NCBI RefSeq assembly: GCF_026013605.1 | Contig: NZ_JAPDPJ010000022.1 | Location: forward strand, 1 to 64,000 | Source of the DNA: Plebeiibacterium sediminum | Lineage (GTDB): Bacteria; Bacteroidota; Bacteroidia; Bacteroidales; Marinilabiliaceae | Direction of reading: 5' to 3' | Length of the DNA: 64,000 nucleotides | Shown: piece after piece, positions 1-8,604 of the stretch | Layout of the letters: each line of letters begins with the position of its first letter | Numbering within the stretch: position 1 is the stretch's first letter | Program-made: the position numbers and the translations under genes | The notes under the pieces: model-generated | Seen by the model: the letters and a program-made list of their open reading frames with translations, nothing else | The model's database searches: none | What the model was told of the DNA's origin: nothing

Positions 1-27
1 TGGGGTCTGATTTTTAATTAAAAAACG

Positions 28-48
28 AACGCCCTGTTTATGGGCGTT
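28..48. terminator. Hairpin, possible terminator
   Basis: A perfect 7-bp stem (AACGCCC / GGGCGTT) with a 7-nt loop. An A-run lies on its left, so read leftward the hairpin is followed by a T-run. No leftward gene lies immediately to its right, so it may close a gene outside the window or act in both directions. Confidence 0.45.
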
Positions 49-100
49 ACAGAAGATAATTTTTAATATCCAGACTTTAGTCGGTTGATAGTGTATAGGT

Positions 101-1177
101 ATGAAAAATCAAATCATATTATTAATAGCAATCATTATATTTAACTCATGTGTAGAGTATCGTACATCAGATACTTCTTCATATTATAAAACACCAGAAG
201 AAATAGGTCGGTTATTAATCAAAGATTTGCTTTCTCGCTCAGAATTAATGATGTATGATACCGAAGATGTTTATGCTGTGCATTATGCCGAAGCTTGTGC
301 CGGATATGGAGCTTTTAAGCTATCTGGACTTCTAAATGATACAGTACTGATAAATAAACTTATGGTACGATATGATAGAGTCATTGAGGATAGCATTCTA
401 AATACGGCCAATCATGTAGATGCAAATGTGTACGGAATACTACCATTAGAACTCTTTATTTATAATAAAAAACAGAAATACTATCATCAGGGAATAGAAC
501 TGGCAGATGGACAATGGAAATCGTCATTGCCGGATGGATTATCATCACACACCAGATATTGGATAGATGATGTTTATATGATTAGTAGTTTGCAAGTTCA
601 GGCTTATCGTGCCACTGGAAAAATGATTTATTTGGAAAGAGCAGCATTAGAAATTGATGCTTATATTCAAAAACTTCAACAACCCAATGGTCTGTTTTAT
701 CACGGTGTTAATGCGCCTTTCTTTTGGGGACGAGGTAATGGATGGGTAGCTGCTGGTTTAGCTGAATTATTGTCTGAACTTCCGGAAAGTAATCTTCATT
801 ACAAGAATATATTGAATGGCTATCAAAAAATGATGAAAACACTGCTGATGAATCAGGATGAGGATGGAATGTGGCATCAATTGATTGATCATAAAGACTC
901 CTTTAAAGAAACTTCTGCAACAGCTATGTTTGGTTTTGCTTTTACCGTTGGTGTGAAAAAAGGACTGCTCAAGGAAGAAATTTACAAAAATGCATATTTA
1001 CAAGCCTGGAATGCTTTGACTAAATATATAAGTAAAGAAGGGAAAGTTAGCGACGTATGTGTAGGTACTGGTCAAAGTAAGGATATCAATTATTACCTGA
1101 CACGCCCTAAAAGTATTGGGGATTTACATGGACAAGCACCCGTTTTATGGTTTGCTTATAGTTTAATGACCATTTGA
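101..1177 (+). CDS. GH105-family unsaturated rhamnogalacturonyl/glucuronyl hydrolase, lipoprotein
   Basis: This is a 358-residue protein with a lipoprotein signal peptide (hydrophobic stretch, then FNSC, predicted lipidated Cys at about residue 17). The body resembles the alpha6/alpha6-barrel hydrolases of GH105/GH88. Visible motifs are YWIDDVYM (Asp156/Asp157, where the family's catalytic Asp lies) and FWGRGNGWVAAG. Enzymes of this family remove the 4,5-unsaturated uronic acid that polysaccharide lyases leave on oligosaccharide ends, in the periplasm or at the outer membrane. No lyase or SusCD pair is adjacent in the window, so its substrate (pectin, ulvan or glycosaminoglycan type) cannot be read from context. 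GH105 is preferred to GH88 from the RGNGW motif, but this is by eye only. Confidence 0.8.
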   Translation: MKNQIILLIAIIIFNSCVEYRTSDTSSYYKTPEEIGRLLIKDLLSRSELMMYDTEDVYAVHYAEACAGYGAFKLSGLLNDTVLINKLMVRYDRVIEDSILNTANHVDANVYGILPLELFIYNKKQKYYHQGIELADGQWKSSLPDGLSSHTRYWIDDVYMISSLQVQAYRATGKMIYLERAALEIDAYIQKLQQPNGLFYHGVNAPFFWGRGNGWVAAGLAELLSELPESNLHYKNILNGYQKMMKTLLMNQDEDGMWHQLIDHKDSFKETSATAMFGFAFTVGVKKGLLKEEIYKNAYLQAWNALTKYISKEGKVSDVCVGTGQSKDINYYLTRPKSIGDLHGQAPVLWFAYSLMTI

Positions 1178-1182
1178 AAAAA

Positions 1183-1221
1183 GAATTCATAATAGTAGTT
1201 TAATACTTAAATTATGAATTC
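1183..1221. terminator. Hairpin between convergent genes
   Basis: A perfect 11-bp inverted repeat (GAATTCATAAT / ATTATGAATTC) with a 17-nt loop lies between the end of the GH105 gene and the end of the leftward small membrane protein gene. The position suggests a bidirectional terminator. No strong T-run follows. Confidence 0.5.
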
Positions 1222-1246
1222 CATTACATTTCCTCATTTTAACTCT

Positions 1247-1525
1247 TTACAAGTAAAGTTTTTCTTCTTGTTTATCTTTTAGTTCGACTTGTGTATTGAC
1301 TGATAAAAATCTCGAACCAATAAATTGGCCTAAAACTGCAACTGCAATATAAAAGGGAATCCATATTTTGGGAGTGTCCAACCAAATGCGTAGTGGAATA
1401 ATAACAGGAATTGAAGCGTGAATAAGTACCCACCACATTATAGTCATCTTTTTATAATTGGTCCTCAACTTTCCCAGAAATATATTTAATATTAAAGATG
1501 TAATAGAAACTATTAATATGTTCAT
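1247..1525 (-). CDS. Small hypothetical membrane protein
   Basis: A 92-residue protein that I do not recognise. It has three hydrophobic segments (about residues 2-18, 30-48 and 55-72), a charged KDKQEEK stretch near the C-terminus, and no enzyme motif. It is transcribed leftward and convergent with the GH105 gene, with its 5' end facing the mscS-like gene. A TAAATTTG sequence on the minus strand just upstream (1547-1554) matches the Bacteroidota -7 consensus, which supports a real gene. Function is unknown. Confidence 0.55.
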   Translation of the reverse strand: MNILIVSITSLILNIFLGKLRTNYKKMTIMWWVLIHASIPVIIPLRIWLDTPKIWIPFYIAVAVLGQFIGSRFLSVNTQVELKDKQEEKLYL

Positions 1526-1849
1526 CTATTGCTTTTTATTATGGTTCAAATTTACGTATTTCTTTTCTAGATAGATACTTTTCGTATTATCTTCAACAGA
1601 AACCAACTATAGGTAATAAATGTTCATATCGTATAATAAAATAGTTTATTGAAAATCTATAATTTCAGTTGTAGGTAAAGATGTTTTAGCATAACCTTTG
1701 TTAAAATTTAGCTATTTTATTTCACGAGTTTATGATTATCATACCATATTATATTTGAAATAGAGATATCATTAATTATTTTTGAATGAAGATTAATCTC
1801 TAGTATAAGATTAAAAAATGATGATTTATTAAACTATATCCTTAAAAGT
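1526..1849. other. Divergent intergenic region, 324 bp
   Basis: An AT-rich spacer between the leftward small membrane protein gene and the rightward mscS-like gene. Apart from the TAAATTTG box on the minus strand at 1547-1554, I see no ORF, repeat or stable hairpin. Confidence 0.5.
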
Positions 1850-2701
1850 ATGGGGTCAATAACTAAAATATTAGAATTTGAATTGTTAAGTATTGCAGAC
1901 TATAAAATCAGAGTTTATACCTTAGTAGCTATACTTTTAATTGTTATTATAACCAAGGGATTATTGTTTATCATTAAGAAAGCCCTTTTTCGTAAATACA
2001 AAAATAGAAGGCTCGATACAGGAAATACACATGCATTATATCAAATAATAACCTATGTAATATGGGTCATAGCTATTGGGCTAATTCTTGAGACTATTGG
2101 AATTAAAGTAACTGTTTTAATTGCAGGATCGGCAGCACTTTTAGTTGGTGTTGGTTTAGGTTTACAGCAAACGTTTAATGATGTTATTTCAGGAATTATT
2201 TTACTTTCAGAAAGATCTATCAGGGTAGATGACATTCTTGAAATAGATGGCGATATAGTTAAAATTCAATCCATAGGATTAAGAACTTCAAAAGGATTAA
2301 ATACGGATGATATTTCTATTATTATTCCAAATTCATTAATTACAACCAATAAAGTAATTAACTGGAGTCATCAATCCAAAAGAACAAGGTTTAAAATAAA
2401 TGTTGGAGTAGCTTATGGTAGTGATGTAGATAAAGTAATAAAACTGCTTGAGGAGAGCGCTTTTGAGCATCCTGAAATTTCAGATCGTAATCTTATTGAA
2501 GCCAGATTAATTGGATTTGGAAATTCATCATTAGATTTTCAAGTGCTGTTTTTTAGCAATAATATTTTCAGGATTAATAAAGTAAAGAGTGATATTCGAA
2601 AGATTATAAACAGGAAATTTAATCAGCATAATGTCACTATTCCCTTCCCACAAATGGATTTACATTTTAAATCAAATGAAACTGATCTATTCATAAAATA
2701 G
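1850..2701 (+). CDS. MscS-family small-conductance mechanosensitive channel
   Basis: A 283-residue inner-membrane protein. There are hydrophobic segments at about residues 20-40, 64-85 and 88-115. The last contains the Gly/Ala-rich pore helix (GSAALLVGVGLGLQQTFND) typical of MscS TM3. A beta-domain follows with IRVDDILEIDG and IIIPNS, then the alpha/beta C-terminal domain. Channels of this family open on membrane tension and release solutes during hypo-osmotic shock. The length is that of a minimal MscS. It stands alone, with no operon partner. The ATG chosen gives the first transmembrane segment a short N-terminal lead. Confidence 0.88.
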   Translation: MGSITKILEFELLSIADYKIRVYTLVAILLIVIITKGLLFIIKKALFRKYKNRRLDTGNTHALYQIITYVIWVIAIGLILETIGIKVTVLIAGSAALLVGVGLGLQQTFNDVISGIILLSERSIRVDDILEIDGDIVKIQSIGLRTSKGLNTDDISIIIPNSLITTNKVINWSHQSKRTRFKINVGVAYGSDVDKVIKLLEESAFEHPEISDRNLIEARLIGFGNSSLDFQVLFFSNNIFRINKVKSDIRKIINRKFNQHNVTIPFPQMDLHFKSNETDLFIK

Positions 2702-2733
2702 TTATGGTTTAAGGATATCTTAACTAAAATTAG

Positions 2734-2764
2734 TTTCCATTTTCATGAATATGACATACATTTG
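2734..2764 (+). promoter_or_regulatory. Candidate promoter of the Bacteroidota type
   Basis: TACATTTG at 2757-2764 fits the TAnnTTTG -7 consensus. A TTTC close to the TTTG -33 element lies 19 bp upstream (2734-2737). The box is about 97 bp ahead of the ATG of the downstream hydrolase-like gene. Confidence 0.45.
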
Positions 2765-2860
2765 TGGTACTGCAAATTTAAAATAAGCATTCAGCTTAAT
2801 CGAAAATAAAAAATAGTCTGTTATTACTTGTTTAGTTTTAATATAATAACTGGATTATTT

Positions 2861-4084
2861 ATGTTATACGATGAATTATTTCAAACGCTTAAGAGTGCTG
2901 TAAACCAGAGTGAAGAGATTGTTGAGGTTGATAACTTTAGAATTATGCATTATGCATTTACTTCGCAATCTACCTTTGTGTTGCCAGGAGATGAAAATCG
3001 GTATTGTCAGAAACATTCCCGTAGTTTTACAGCATATTATAATGGCCAGAAAAATGTCGATGATTTCAATCATGAAGTAAATGTGAAGGACAATGAAGTT
3101 AGCGAGAATGTCTCTTTCCATTATCAAATTTTAGCACCCAAAGGAGAGCATAAATTGAAGAAAGTGGTTTTCCTGTTTCATGGTTTTAACGAAAAGAGCT
3201 GGGATAAATATTTACCTTGGGCAGCAGCCATTGCTGATCGGTTAAATTGCGGAGTTGTCCTGTTTCCTATAGCTTTTCATATGCAAAGAGCACCACAAAG
3301 CTGGAGTGAAAAACGCAAAATGTTTGAGTTGAGTAATAAAAGAAAACAGCAATTTCCGAATATTATTAACTCTACCTTATCAAATGCAGCAATTAGTGTT
3401 CGCATGCAATCATTACCTCAGCGTTTTATATGGTCAGGTTTACAAACTTATTATGATGTTATACAATTAATTGAAAGCATAAAAAGAGGCGAAAATGAAT
3501 GGATTGAACCTGATTTTGAGTTTGATATTTTTGCCTATTCTATTGGTGGTTTTCTGGGAGAGATATTATTATTAACTAACCATAAAAATTATTTCTCAAA
3601 TAGTAAGTTATGTCTTTTTTGTAGTGGTCCCGTTTTTAATCGTCTTTCAGCTGTATCAAAGTTCATTTTAGATAGTGAGGCCAATGTGGCTTTGTATTCC
3701 TATTTAGTTGAACATTTTGAAGCCTTTTTAGCAAAAGACAGTTACTTAAATCATTATATGAATGGCAATCATATTGAAGGTAAAGTGTTTAGTGCGATGC
3801 TTGAATTTAAACGATTACGAGAGTATAGAGAGTCCTTATTGAAACAGTTTGAGCGTCAGATTTATGCTATTGGTTTAAAAAAAGATACAGTGATACCGGC
3901 ATTCGAAATTATCAATACATTGAATGGTGCGTATAGGGATATTAATATAAAGGTGGACACGATGGATTTTTCTTTTCCTTATTCGCATGAAACTCCATTC
4001 TCCAGCAAAAAGATCATATCTGATGATGTAAATATTGCTTTTAATGAGGTGTTTGACCGGTTCTGTAATTTTTTAAAGGTTTGA
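2861..4084 (+). CDS. Alpha/beta-hydrolase-like protein (DUF6051-like)
   Basis: The ATG at 2861 gives a 407-residue protein; the reading frame can be opened further upstream only with a TTG codon. Visible features are an oxyanion-type segment VVFLFHGFNEKSWDKYLPWA and a nucleophile-elbow-like FAYSIGGFLGE (S in a GxSxG-like setting, with Ala in place of the first Gly). Late in the protein come an aspartate (KKDTVIPAFE) and a histidine (YSHETPF), which could complete a catalytic triad. There is no signal peptide, so it should be cytosolic. It resembles the Bacteroidota family I know as DUF6051, whose substrate is not established. It is transcribed alone from its own promoter. Confidence 0.65.
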   Translation: MLYDELFQTLKSAVNQSEEIVEVDNFRIMHYAFTSQSTFVLPGDENRYCQKHSRSFTAYYNGQKNVDDFNHEVNVKDNEVSENVSFHYQILAPKGEHKLKKVVFLFHGFNEKSWDKYLPWAAAIADRLNCGVVLFPIAFHMQRAPQSWSEKRKMFELSNKRKQQFPNIINSTLSNAAISVRMQSLPQRFIWSGLQTYYDVIQLIESIKRGENEWIEPDFEFDIFAYSIGGFLGEILLLTNHKNYFSNSKLCLFCSGPVFNRLSAVSKFILDSEANVALYSYLVEHFEAFLAKDSYLNHYMNGNHIEGKVFSAMLEFKRLREYRESLLKQFERQIYAIGLKKDTVIPAFEIINTLNGAYRDINIKVDTMDFSFPYSHETPFSSKKIISDDVNIAFNEVFDRFCNFLKV

Positions 4085-4171
4085 TATTAGCTACTATATT
4101 TCAAATATTCTGAATTGATTTTCAATATTTATATAAGTATCTTTTACTTTATGTAAAAGGATGCTTGTGGT

Positions 4172-6103
4172 ATGTGTGCAAAACTCAAAAAGGCTCTTGG
4201 ACTGGTAGATGTTATTAGTATTTCATCTGGCGTGATGATTAGTTCCGGTCTTTTTGTTTTGCCCTCTTTTGCCTATGAGCAAACAGGCGCTTCAATGATA
4301 CTATCTTATTTTATAGGTAGTTTAATGATTATTCCTACCATTTTTACCAAAGCTGAACTAGTTACTGCAATGCCTAAGACCGGCGGGATATTTTTTTTCA
4401 CAGACAGAAGTATGGGGCCAATGATGGGTACATTGGCCGGCGTTATAGGTTGGTTTTCGTTAGCATTTAAGTCAGCATTCTCTTTATTGGCAGTTGGAAT
4501 CTTTATTATAATATTAAATCCGGATGTTTCTGATTGGCAAATAAAAATGTTCGCTGTAGGTGTATGTTTGTTTTTTACTGTGATTAATTTGATAGGAGTA
4601 AAGTTTGCAGGCAGGTTGCAAACAGGCATTGTTGTTATTTTAATTCTATCACTAATTATTTATGTGGTTGATGGCTTTTATCATGCAGATTATAGTCTTA
4701 TGGTTCCGTTTGCTCCTCATGGTATAAATGCTGTCTTTAGTACGGCTGGTTTAATCTTTATTTCTTTTTCAGGAACCACAAAAATTGCTTCCATTGCCGG
4801 AGAAGTCAAAAATCCCCGTAGAAATTTACCCTTAGGTATGTTTTATTCATGGGGAATTGTATCTGTTTTATATGTATTGGTTGTTTTTATTACAGTTACA
4901 GTAATTCCTCCGGAACAACTCGTAAAATCACTCACTCCAATATCCTTAGGAGGTGAAAAAATTATGGGACAGTTTGGACTTATCCTTATGACTATCGCTG
5001 GTCTGTTAGCATTTATTTCCACAGGTAATGCCGGTTTATTATCTGCATCCAGAAATCCATTAGCAATGAGTAAGGAAGATTTAATTCCTAAGGGATTTGG
5101 TCGTGTTTCGTCTCGTTTTCAAACGCCGTGGATTTCAATTTTAGTAACAGGATTGTTGATGTCCGGATCTATCTTACTACTTGATCTTAAAACCTTTGTT
5201 AAAACAGCTTCATCACTGGTATTATTGCTATTCATTATTGCAAATATAGCTTTGATATTTATGCGCGAAGGCAATATAAAACATTACAAACCATCCTTTA
5301 AATCTCCACTATATCCATGGATTCAGATCATTGGTATATTAAGTTATTCTTTTCTTTTATTTGATATGGGGGCAGATTCGTTATTGGTTGTAGCTCTATT
5401 TGTTGTTGCCGGACTACTTTGGTATCTTATTTATGTTAGGGGAAGAATTAAAAGAGAATATGCATTACTTCATGTTATTGAAAGAGTTACCGGAATTAAA
5501 CAGACAGACCGATTGTTAGAAGAAGAATTACGTGAAATATTAATAGAACGAGATGAAGTTACACACAAGCGATTTTTTAAATTAATAAAAAACTGTCCCA
5601 TTTTGGATATAGAAAAAGAAAGGACTGCAGACGAACTGGCGCATAGCGTTGCCAAATTACTTTACAAACCATTAAATTTAGCAAAGAATAAGCTTTATAA
5701 ACTCATTACTAAAAGTGAAAAAGTCCCTGAAATAATCATTCAATCAGGTATAGCTTGTATGTCGATACCGATTAAAGGACATAATAAGTTTAAAGTTATG
5801 ATGGTTCGGGATAAGCAAGGTATTATTTTTTCTGATCCTAATGATCCTGTGTATTGTGCTTTTATCATTGTGTATTCTTCAGATGAATGGAATTTTCAAT
5901 TTCATGCAGTATCTTGGTTTATTGAAATTGCTGAAGTAGAAGATTTTGAAGAGCGATGGTTATCTGCTTTAAATGATCAGGATATTAGAAAGATTATTTT
6001 GTCATTATGGGATAGAAGAACTCCCCGGCATGCAGGAACAAATATTTTATCACCTTACTTGTATCACTTCATCTTAGGCAAGAATAAAAGAAAAGAATCT
6101 TAA
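4172..6103 (+). CDS. APC-superfamily amino acid permease with C-terminal EIIA-like domain
   Basis: A 643-residue protein. Residues 1 to about 430 are a twelve-helix APC permease, with the family's N-terminal helix-1 signature (ISISSGVMISSGLFVLP) and an SFSGTTKIASIAGEVKNPRRNLP segment after helix 5. Residues from about 440 onward form a soluble cytoplasmic domain resembling the nitrogen-type PTS EIIA fold (PTS_EIIA_2), as in other permease-EIIA fusions. In those the phosphoacceptor sits in a GLAIPH-type motif. The corresponding GIACMS segment here has Ser531 in place of His, which suggests a sensory rather than phosphoryl-transfer role. The substrate is unknown. The gene ends about 100 bp before the thiamin leader and is probably not part of that operon. 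Confidence 0.78.
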   Translation: MCAKLKKALGLVDVISISSGVMISSGLFVLPSFAYEQTGASMILSYFIGSLMIIPTIFTKAELVTAMPKTGGIFFFTDRSMGPMMGTLAGVIGWFSLAFKSAFSLLAVGIFIIILNPDVSDWQIKMFAVGVCLFFTVINLIGVKFAGRLQTGIVVILILSLIIYVVDGFYHADYSLMVPFAPHGINAVFSTAGLIFISFSGTTKIASIAGEVKNPRRNLPLGMFYSWGIVSVLYVLVVFITVTVIPPEQLVKSLTPISLGGEKIMGQFGLILMTIAGLLAFISTGNAGLLSASRNPLAMSKEDLIPKGFGRVSSRFQTPWISILVTGLLMSGSILLLDLKTFVKTASSLVLLLFIIANIALIFMREGNIKHYKPSFKSPLYPWIQIIGILSYSFLLFDMGADSLLVVALFVVAGLLWYLIYVRGRIKREYALLHVIERVTGIKQTDRLLEEELREILIERDEVTHKRFFKLIKNCPILDIEKERTADELAHSVAKLLYKPLNLAKNKLYKLITKSEKVPEIIIQSGIACMSIPIKGHNKFKVMMVRDKQGIIFSDPNDPVYCAFIIVYSSDEWNFQFHAVSWFIEIAEVEDFEERWLSALNDQDIRKIILSLWDRRTPRHAGTNILSPYLYHFILGKNKRKES

Positions 6104-6184
6104 TTATTAGGAGTTTTGTTTTATAGTTTTGCAGTATTTAGAATTTAAAATCTAATAATACCCGTTATTTTAAAAATTACTCAT

Positions 6185-6192
6185 TACTTTTG
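6185..6192 (+). promoter_or_regulatory. Promoter -7 box of the thiamin operon
   Basis: TACTTTTG matches the Bacteroidota TAnnTTTG -7 consensus. Transcription would start at about 6199, directly at the first paired base of the TPP riboswitch. A -33 TTTG is not clear. Confidence 0.55.
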
Positions 6193-6199
6193 TTAAATT

Positions 6200-6281
6200 G
6201 ATAGTGGGGGTGCCAATATTATTAGTGCTGAGATTAAACCCTATGAACCTGATACGGATAATGCCGTTGTAGGAAACTATT
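6200..6281 (+). promoter_or_regulatory. TPP riboswitch (THI element)
   Basis: The conserved THI-box landmarks are present in order: GGGGGTGCC, then GCTGAGATTAAACCC, then ACCTGATACGGATAATGCCG, closed by GTAGGAAACTA. The flanking ATAGT and AACTAT can pair as helix P1. It binds thiamin pyrophosphate in the nascent mRNA and normally represses the downstream thi genes. The 60 nt between the aptamer and the thiM ATG hold no obvious intrinsic terminator, so control of translation initiation is the more likely output (inference). Confidence 0.95.
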
Positions 6282-6341
6282 CATAGCTTCAATAATTTCA
6301 ACAGCCTCCATTACTACTTTTTATAACTTAAATTCAATAAA

Positions 6342-7151
6342 ATGATAGATAGAGATCAGTTGAAACATAATCTGAATGCCATTCGTGAAAAATCTCCATT
6401 GGTACATAATATTACCAATTATGTAGTTATGAATAATACCGCTAATGCTTTATTGGCTATCGGAGCTTCGCCTGTAATGGCTCATGCCATTGAGGAGGTT
6501 GAAGATATGGTAAATATCGCATCTGCTTTGGTTATAAATATGGGAACACTTAGTCCGCAATGGGTTGAAGCTATGATTTTGGCGAGTAAAGCTGCCATAA
6601 AAAAAGGTATACCAATTGTTTTTGATCCTGTTGGAGTGGGAGCAACACCATATCGTAATAAAGTTGCTGCCACAATAATAGCAGAATGTAAACCTACAAT
6701 TATCAGAGGTAATGCATCTGAAATAATGGCTTTGGCTAATGATAATGTTAAGACCAAAGGAGTAGATAGTACAACTTCTTCGAATACAGCGGTTAATTCA
6801 GCGAAACTTTTAGCTAAAGAAACTAATGCAGTAGTTGTTATAAGTGGTGAAGAGGATTATATTACAGATGGAAAAACTACCTATAAAGTGAAGAATGGTT
6901 CTAAAATGATGCCTTTGGTTACAGGTATGGGATGTACTGCTACTGCAATTGTTGCTGCCTATGCAGCTATTGATAAAGACTATATCAGAGCTTCAGTTTC
7001 TGCTATGGCAACTATGGGAATTGCAGGAGAAAAAGCATCTTCAGATTCTAATGGTCCTGGTACAATGCAGTTAAACTTTATTGATGCATTATATAATTTT
7101 GATGCTTATACACTTACTCAATTTGCTGCATTTCAGATTGTTGAGGAATGA
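6342..7151 (+). CDS. thiM: Hydroxyethylthiazole kinase
   Basis: A 269-residue cytosolic kinase that phosphorylates 4-methyl-5-(2-hydroxyethyl)thiazole salvaged from thiamin breakdown. It has the ribokinase-like ThiM pattern: SPLVHNITNYVVMNNTAN near the N-terminus (thiazole binding), IVFDPVGVGATPYR, and the C-terminal GMGCTATAIVAAY anion-hole/ATP motif, whose Cys occupies the catalytic position typical of ThiM. The length is normal. It is the first gene after the TPP riboswitch and leads a five-gene rightward operon, with 27 bp to thiE. Confidence 0.95.
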   Translation: MIDRDQLKHNLNAIREKSPLVHNITNYVVMNNTANALLAIGASPVMAHAIEEVEDMVNIASALVINMGTLSPQWVEAMILASKAAIKKGIPIVFDPVGVGATPYRNKVAATIIAECKPTIIRGNASEIMALANDNVKTKGVDSTTSSNTAVNSAKLLAKETNAVVVISGEEDYITDGKTTYKVKNGSKMMPLVTGMGCTATAIVAAYAAIDKDYIRASVSAMATMGIAGEKASSDSNGPGTMQLNFIDALYNFDAYTLTQFAAFQIVEE

Positions 7152-7178
7152 TTGAGATAAAAATATTACCAAAGAAGT

Positions 7179-7805
7179 ATGTTTGACTTAAAATTATATC
7201 TGGTAACAGATAGACCATTGTCATTGGGAAGAGATATTGCATGGATTGTGGAAGAAGCTGCAAAAGGTGGAGTTACAATGGTTCAGTTAAGAGAGAAAGA
7301 TTGTAGTACAAGGGAGTTTGTTGATTTGGCGTGCAGATTAAAAGACAAGTTAAAAGTCTATAATATTCCGTTAATTATAAATGATCGTATTGATGTGGCA
7401 TTAGCTGCAGATGTGGATGGGGTTCATATTGGGCAGTCGGATATGCCTTATCATATTGCGCGTAAAATATTAGGGAAGGATAAAATTATTGGTTTGTCGG
7501 TTGAAACAATGAAACAGGTAGAAGAAGCTAATTTATTGGATGTAGATTATATTGGAATTTCACCTGTTTTTAGTACACCCACCAAAACAGATACATTTAA
7601 GCCCTTTGGTATTGAAGGCGTGAAAAAGGTTATGGAAATATCCAAACATCCTGCTGTTGCCATTGGAGGGATTAATACTTCAAATGCTATTGATATATTT
7701 AATGCCGGAGCTGATGGAATTGCTGTTGTTTCTGCCATCTGTTCCGCTGAGAATCCCAAATTAGCATCGGAAGAATTGTTAAATCTAATTGATAGTAATT
7801 CATAG
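7179..7805 (+). CDS. thiE: Thiamin-phosphate synthase
   Basis: A 208-residue TIM-barrel enzyme that joins HMP pyrophosphate to thiazole phosphate to give thiamin phosphate. Family signatures are VTMVQLREKDCSTREF (pyrophosphate/Mg site), PLIINDRIDVALAADVDGVH followed by IGQSDMP, GLSVET, YIGISPVFSTPTKTD, and the C-terminal AIGGINTSN and GADGIAVVSAI phosphate-binding loops. The length is typical. It sits second in the riboswitch operon, between thiM, which supplies its thiazole substrate, and tenA. It is a stand-alone ThiE, not a ThiDE or ThiEN fusion. Confidence 0.95.
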   Translation: MFDLKLYLVTDRPLSLGRDIAWIVEEAAKGGVTMVQLREKDCSTREFVDLACRLKDKLKVYNIPLIINDRIDVALAADVDGVHIGQSDMPYHIARKILGKDKIIGLSVETMKQVEEANLLDVDYIGISPVFSTPTKTDTFKPFGIEGVKKVMEISKHPAVAIGGINTSNAIDIFNAGADGIAVVSAICSAENPKLASEELLNLIDSNS

Positions 7806-7853
7806 GTTTTAGTAAATAGTTATCATTCAACCACTAAAAGATTAAGATTAAAA

Positions 7854-8501
7854 ATGAGTTGGACAGAAAAAGCTTGGAAAGCATCTGAATCTATATATAA
7901 TAAAATACTGGAATTACCCTTTTTACATGAATTGATGAATGGCACTTTACCTGAGGAAAAATTCTATTTTTATTTAAATCAGGATGCGATTTACCTTTCT
8001 GAATATGGTAAAATATTGGCAGGAATAGCCACACGTCTTTCAAATAGTGATCATAGAGCTGCTTTTCTGGGATTTTCTACTGATACTATTGCTGTGGAAT
8101 CAGCTTTGCATGCTTTTTATTTGAAAGATGCTCCTAAAGTAGATTATTCCGGACCTTCGCCAAGTTGTTTATTATATACTGGCTTTTTATCTCAGCAACT
8201 TTTATGTTGTCCTGTTGAGGTGGCTATTGCAGCCGTTTTACCCTGCTTTTGGATATATCAAAAAGTAGGAGATTACATATTAGAGCATCAAACAACAAGT
8301 GAAAACAGATATCAAACCTGGATAGATACCTATGGTGGTGAAGAATTTGCCGCAGCAGTTACTAAAGCTCTTGAAATTAGCAATACTGTAGCTGAGAATT
8401 CTGTATTACAAGATCAAATGACTGAAGCTTTTCAGTATGCATGTAAAATGGAGTGGATGTTTTGGGATAGTGCTTATCGTAAAGAAGATTGGCCCGTATA
8501 A
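7854..8501 (+). CDS. tenA: TenA-family thiaminase II / aminopyrimidine aminohydrolase
   Basis: A 215-residue all-helical cytosolic protein of the TenA/Thi-4 family. These enzymes hydrolyse degraded thiamin derivatives (amino-HMP) to HMP for reuse. Visible features are the N-terminal FLHELMNGTLPEEKFYFYLNQD segment with its Asp, the active-site Cys region (CCPVEVAIAAVLPCFWIY), and a C-terminal EWMFWDSAY with the conserved Glu of the family. Its product would be phosphorylated by ThiD in the same operon. The start ATG is 48 bp after thiE. Confidence 0.92.
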   Translation: MSWTEKAWKASESIYNKILELPFLHELMNGTLPEEKFYFYLNQDAIYLSEYGKILAGIATRLSNSDHRAAFLGFSTDTIAVESALHAFYLKDAPKVDYSGPSPSCLLYTGFLSQQLLCCPVEVAIAAVLPCFWIYQKVGDYILEHQTTSENRYQTWIDTYGGEEFAAAVTKALEISNTVAENSVLQDQMTEAFQYACKMEWMFWDSAYRKEDWPV

Positions 8502-8604
8502 ATATGAGTCAAAAGTCATTACAGTTAAATGCACAAATAATTTAGCGTAAAAGCGTAGGCATCTATGAGGTTAGTGTATTATTACTTGATACTTATATAA
8601 AATT

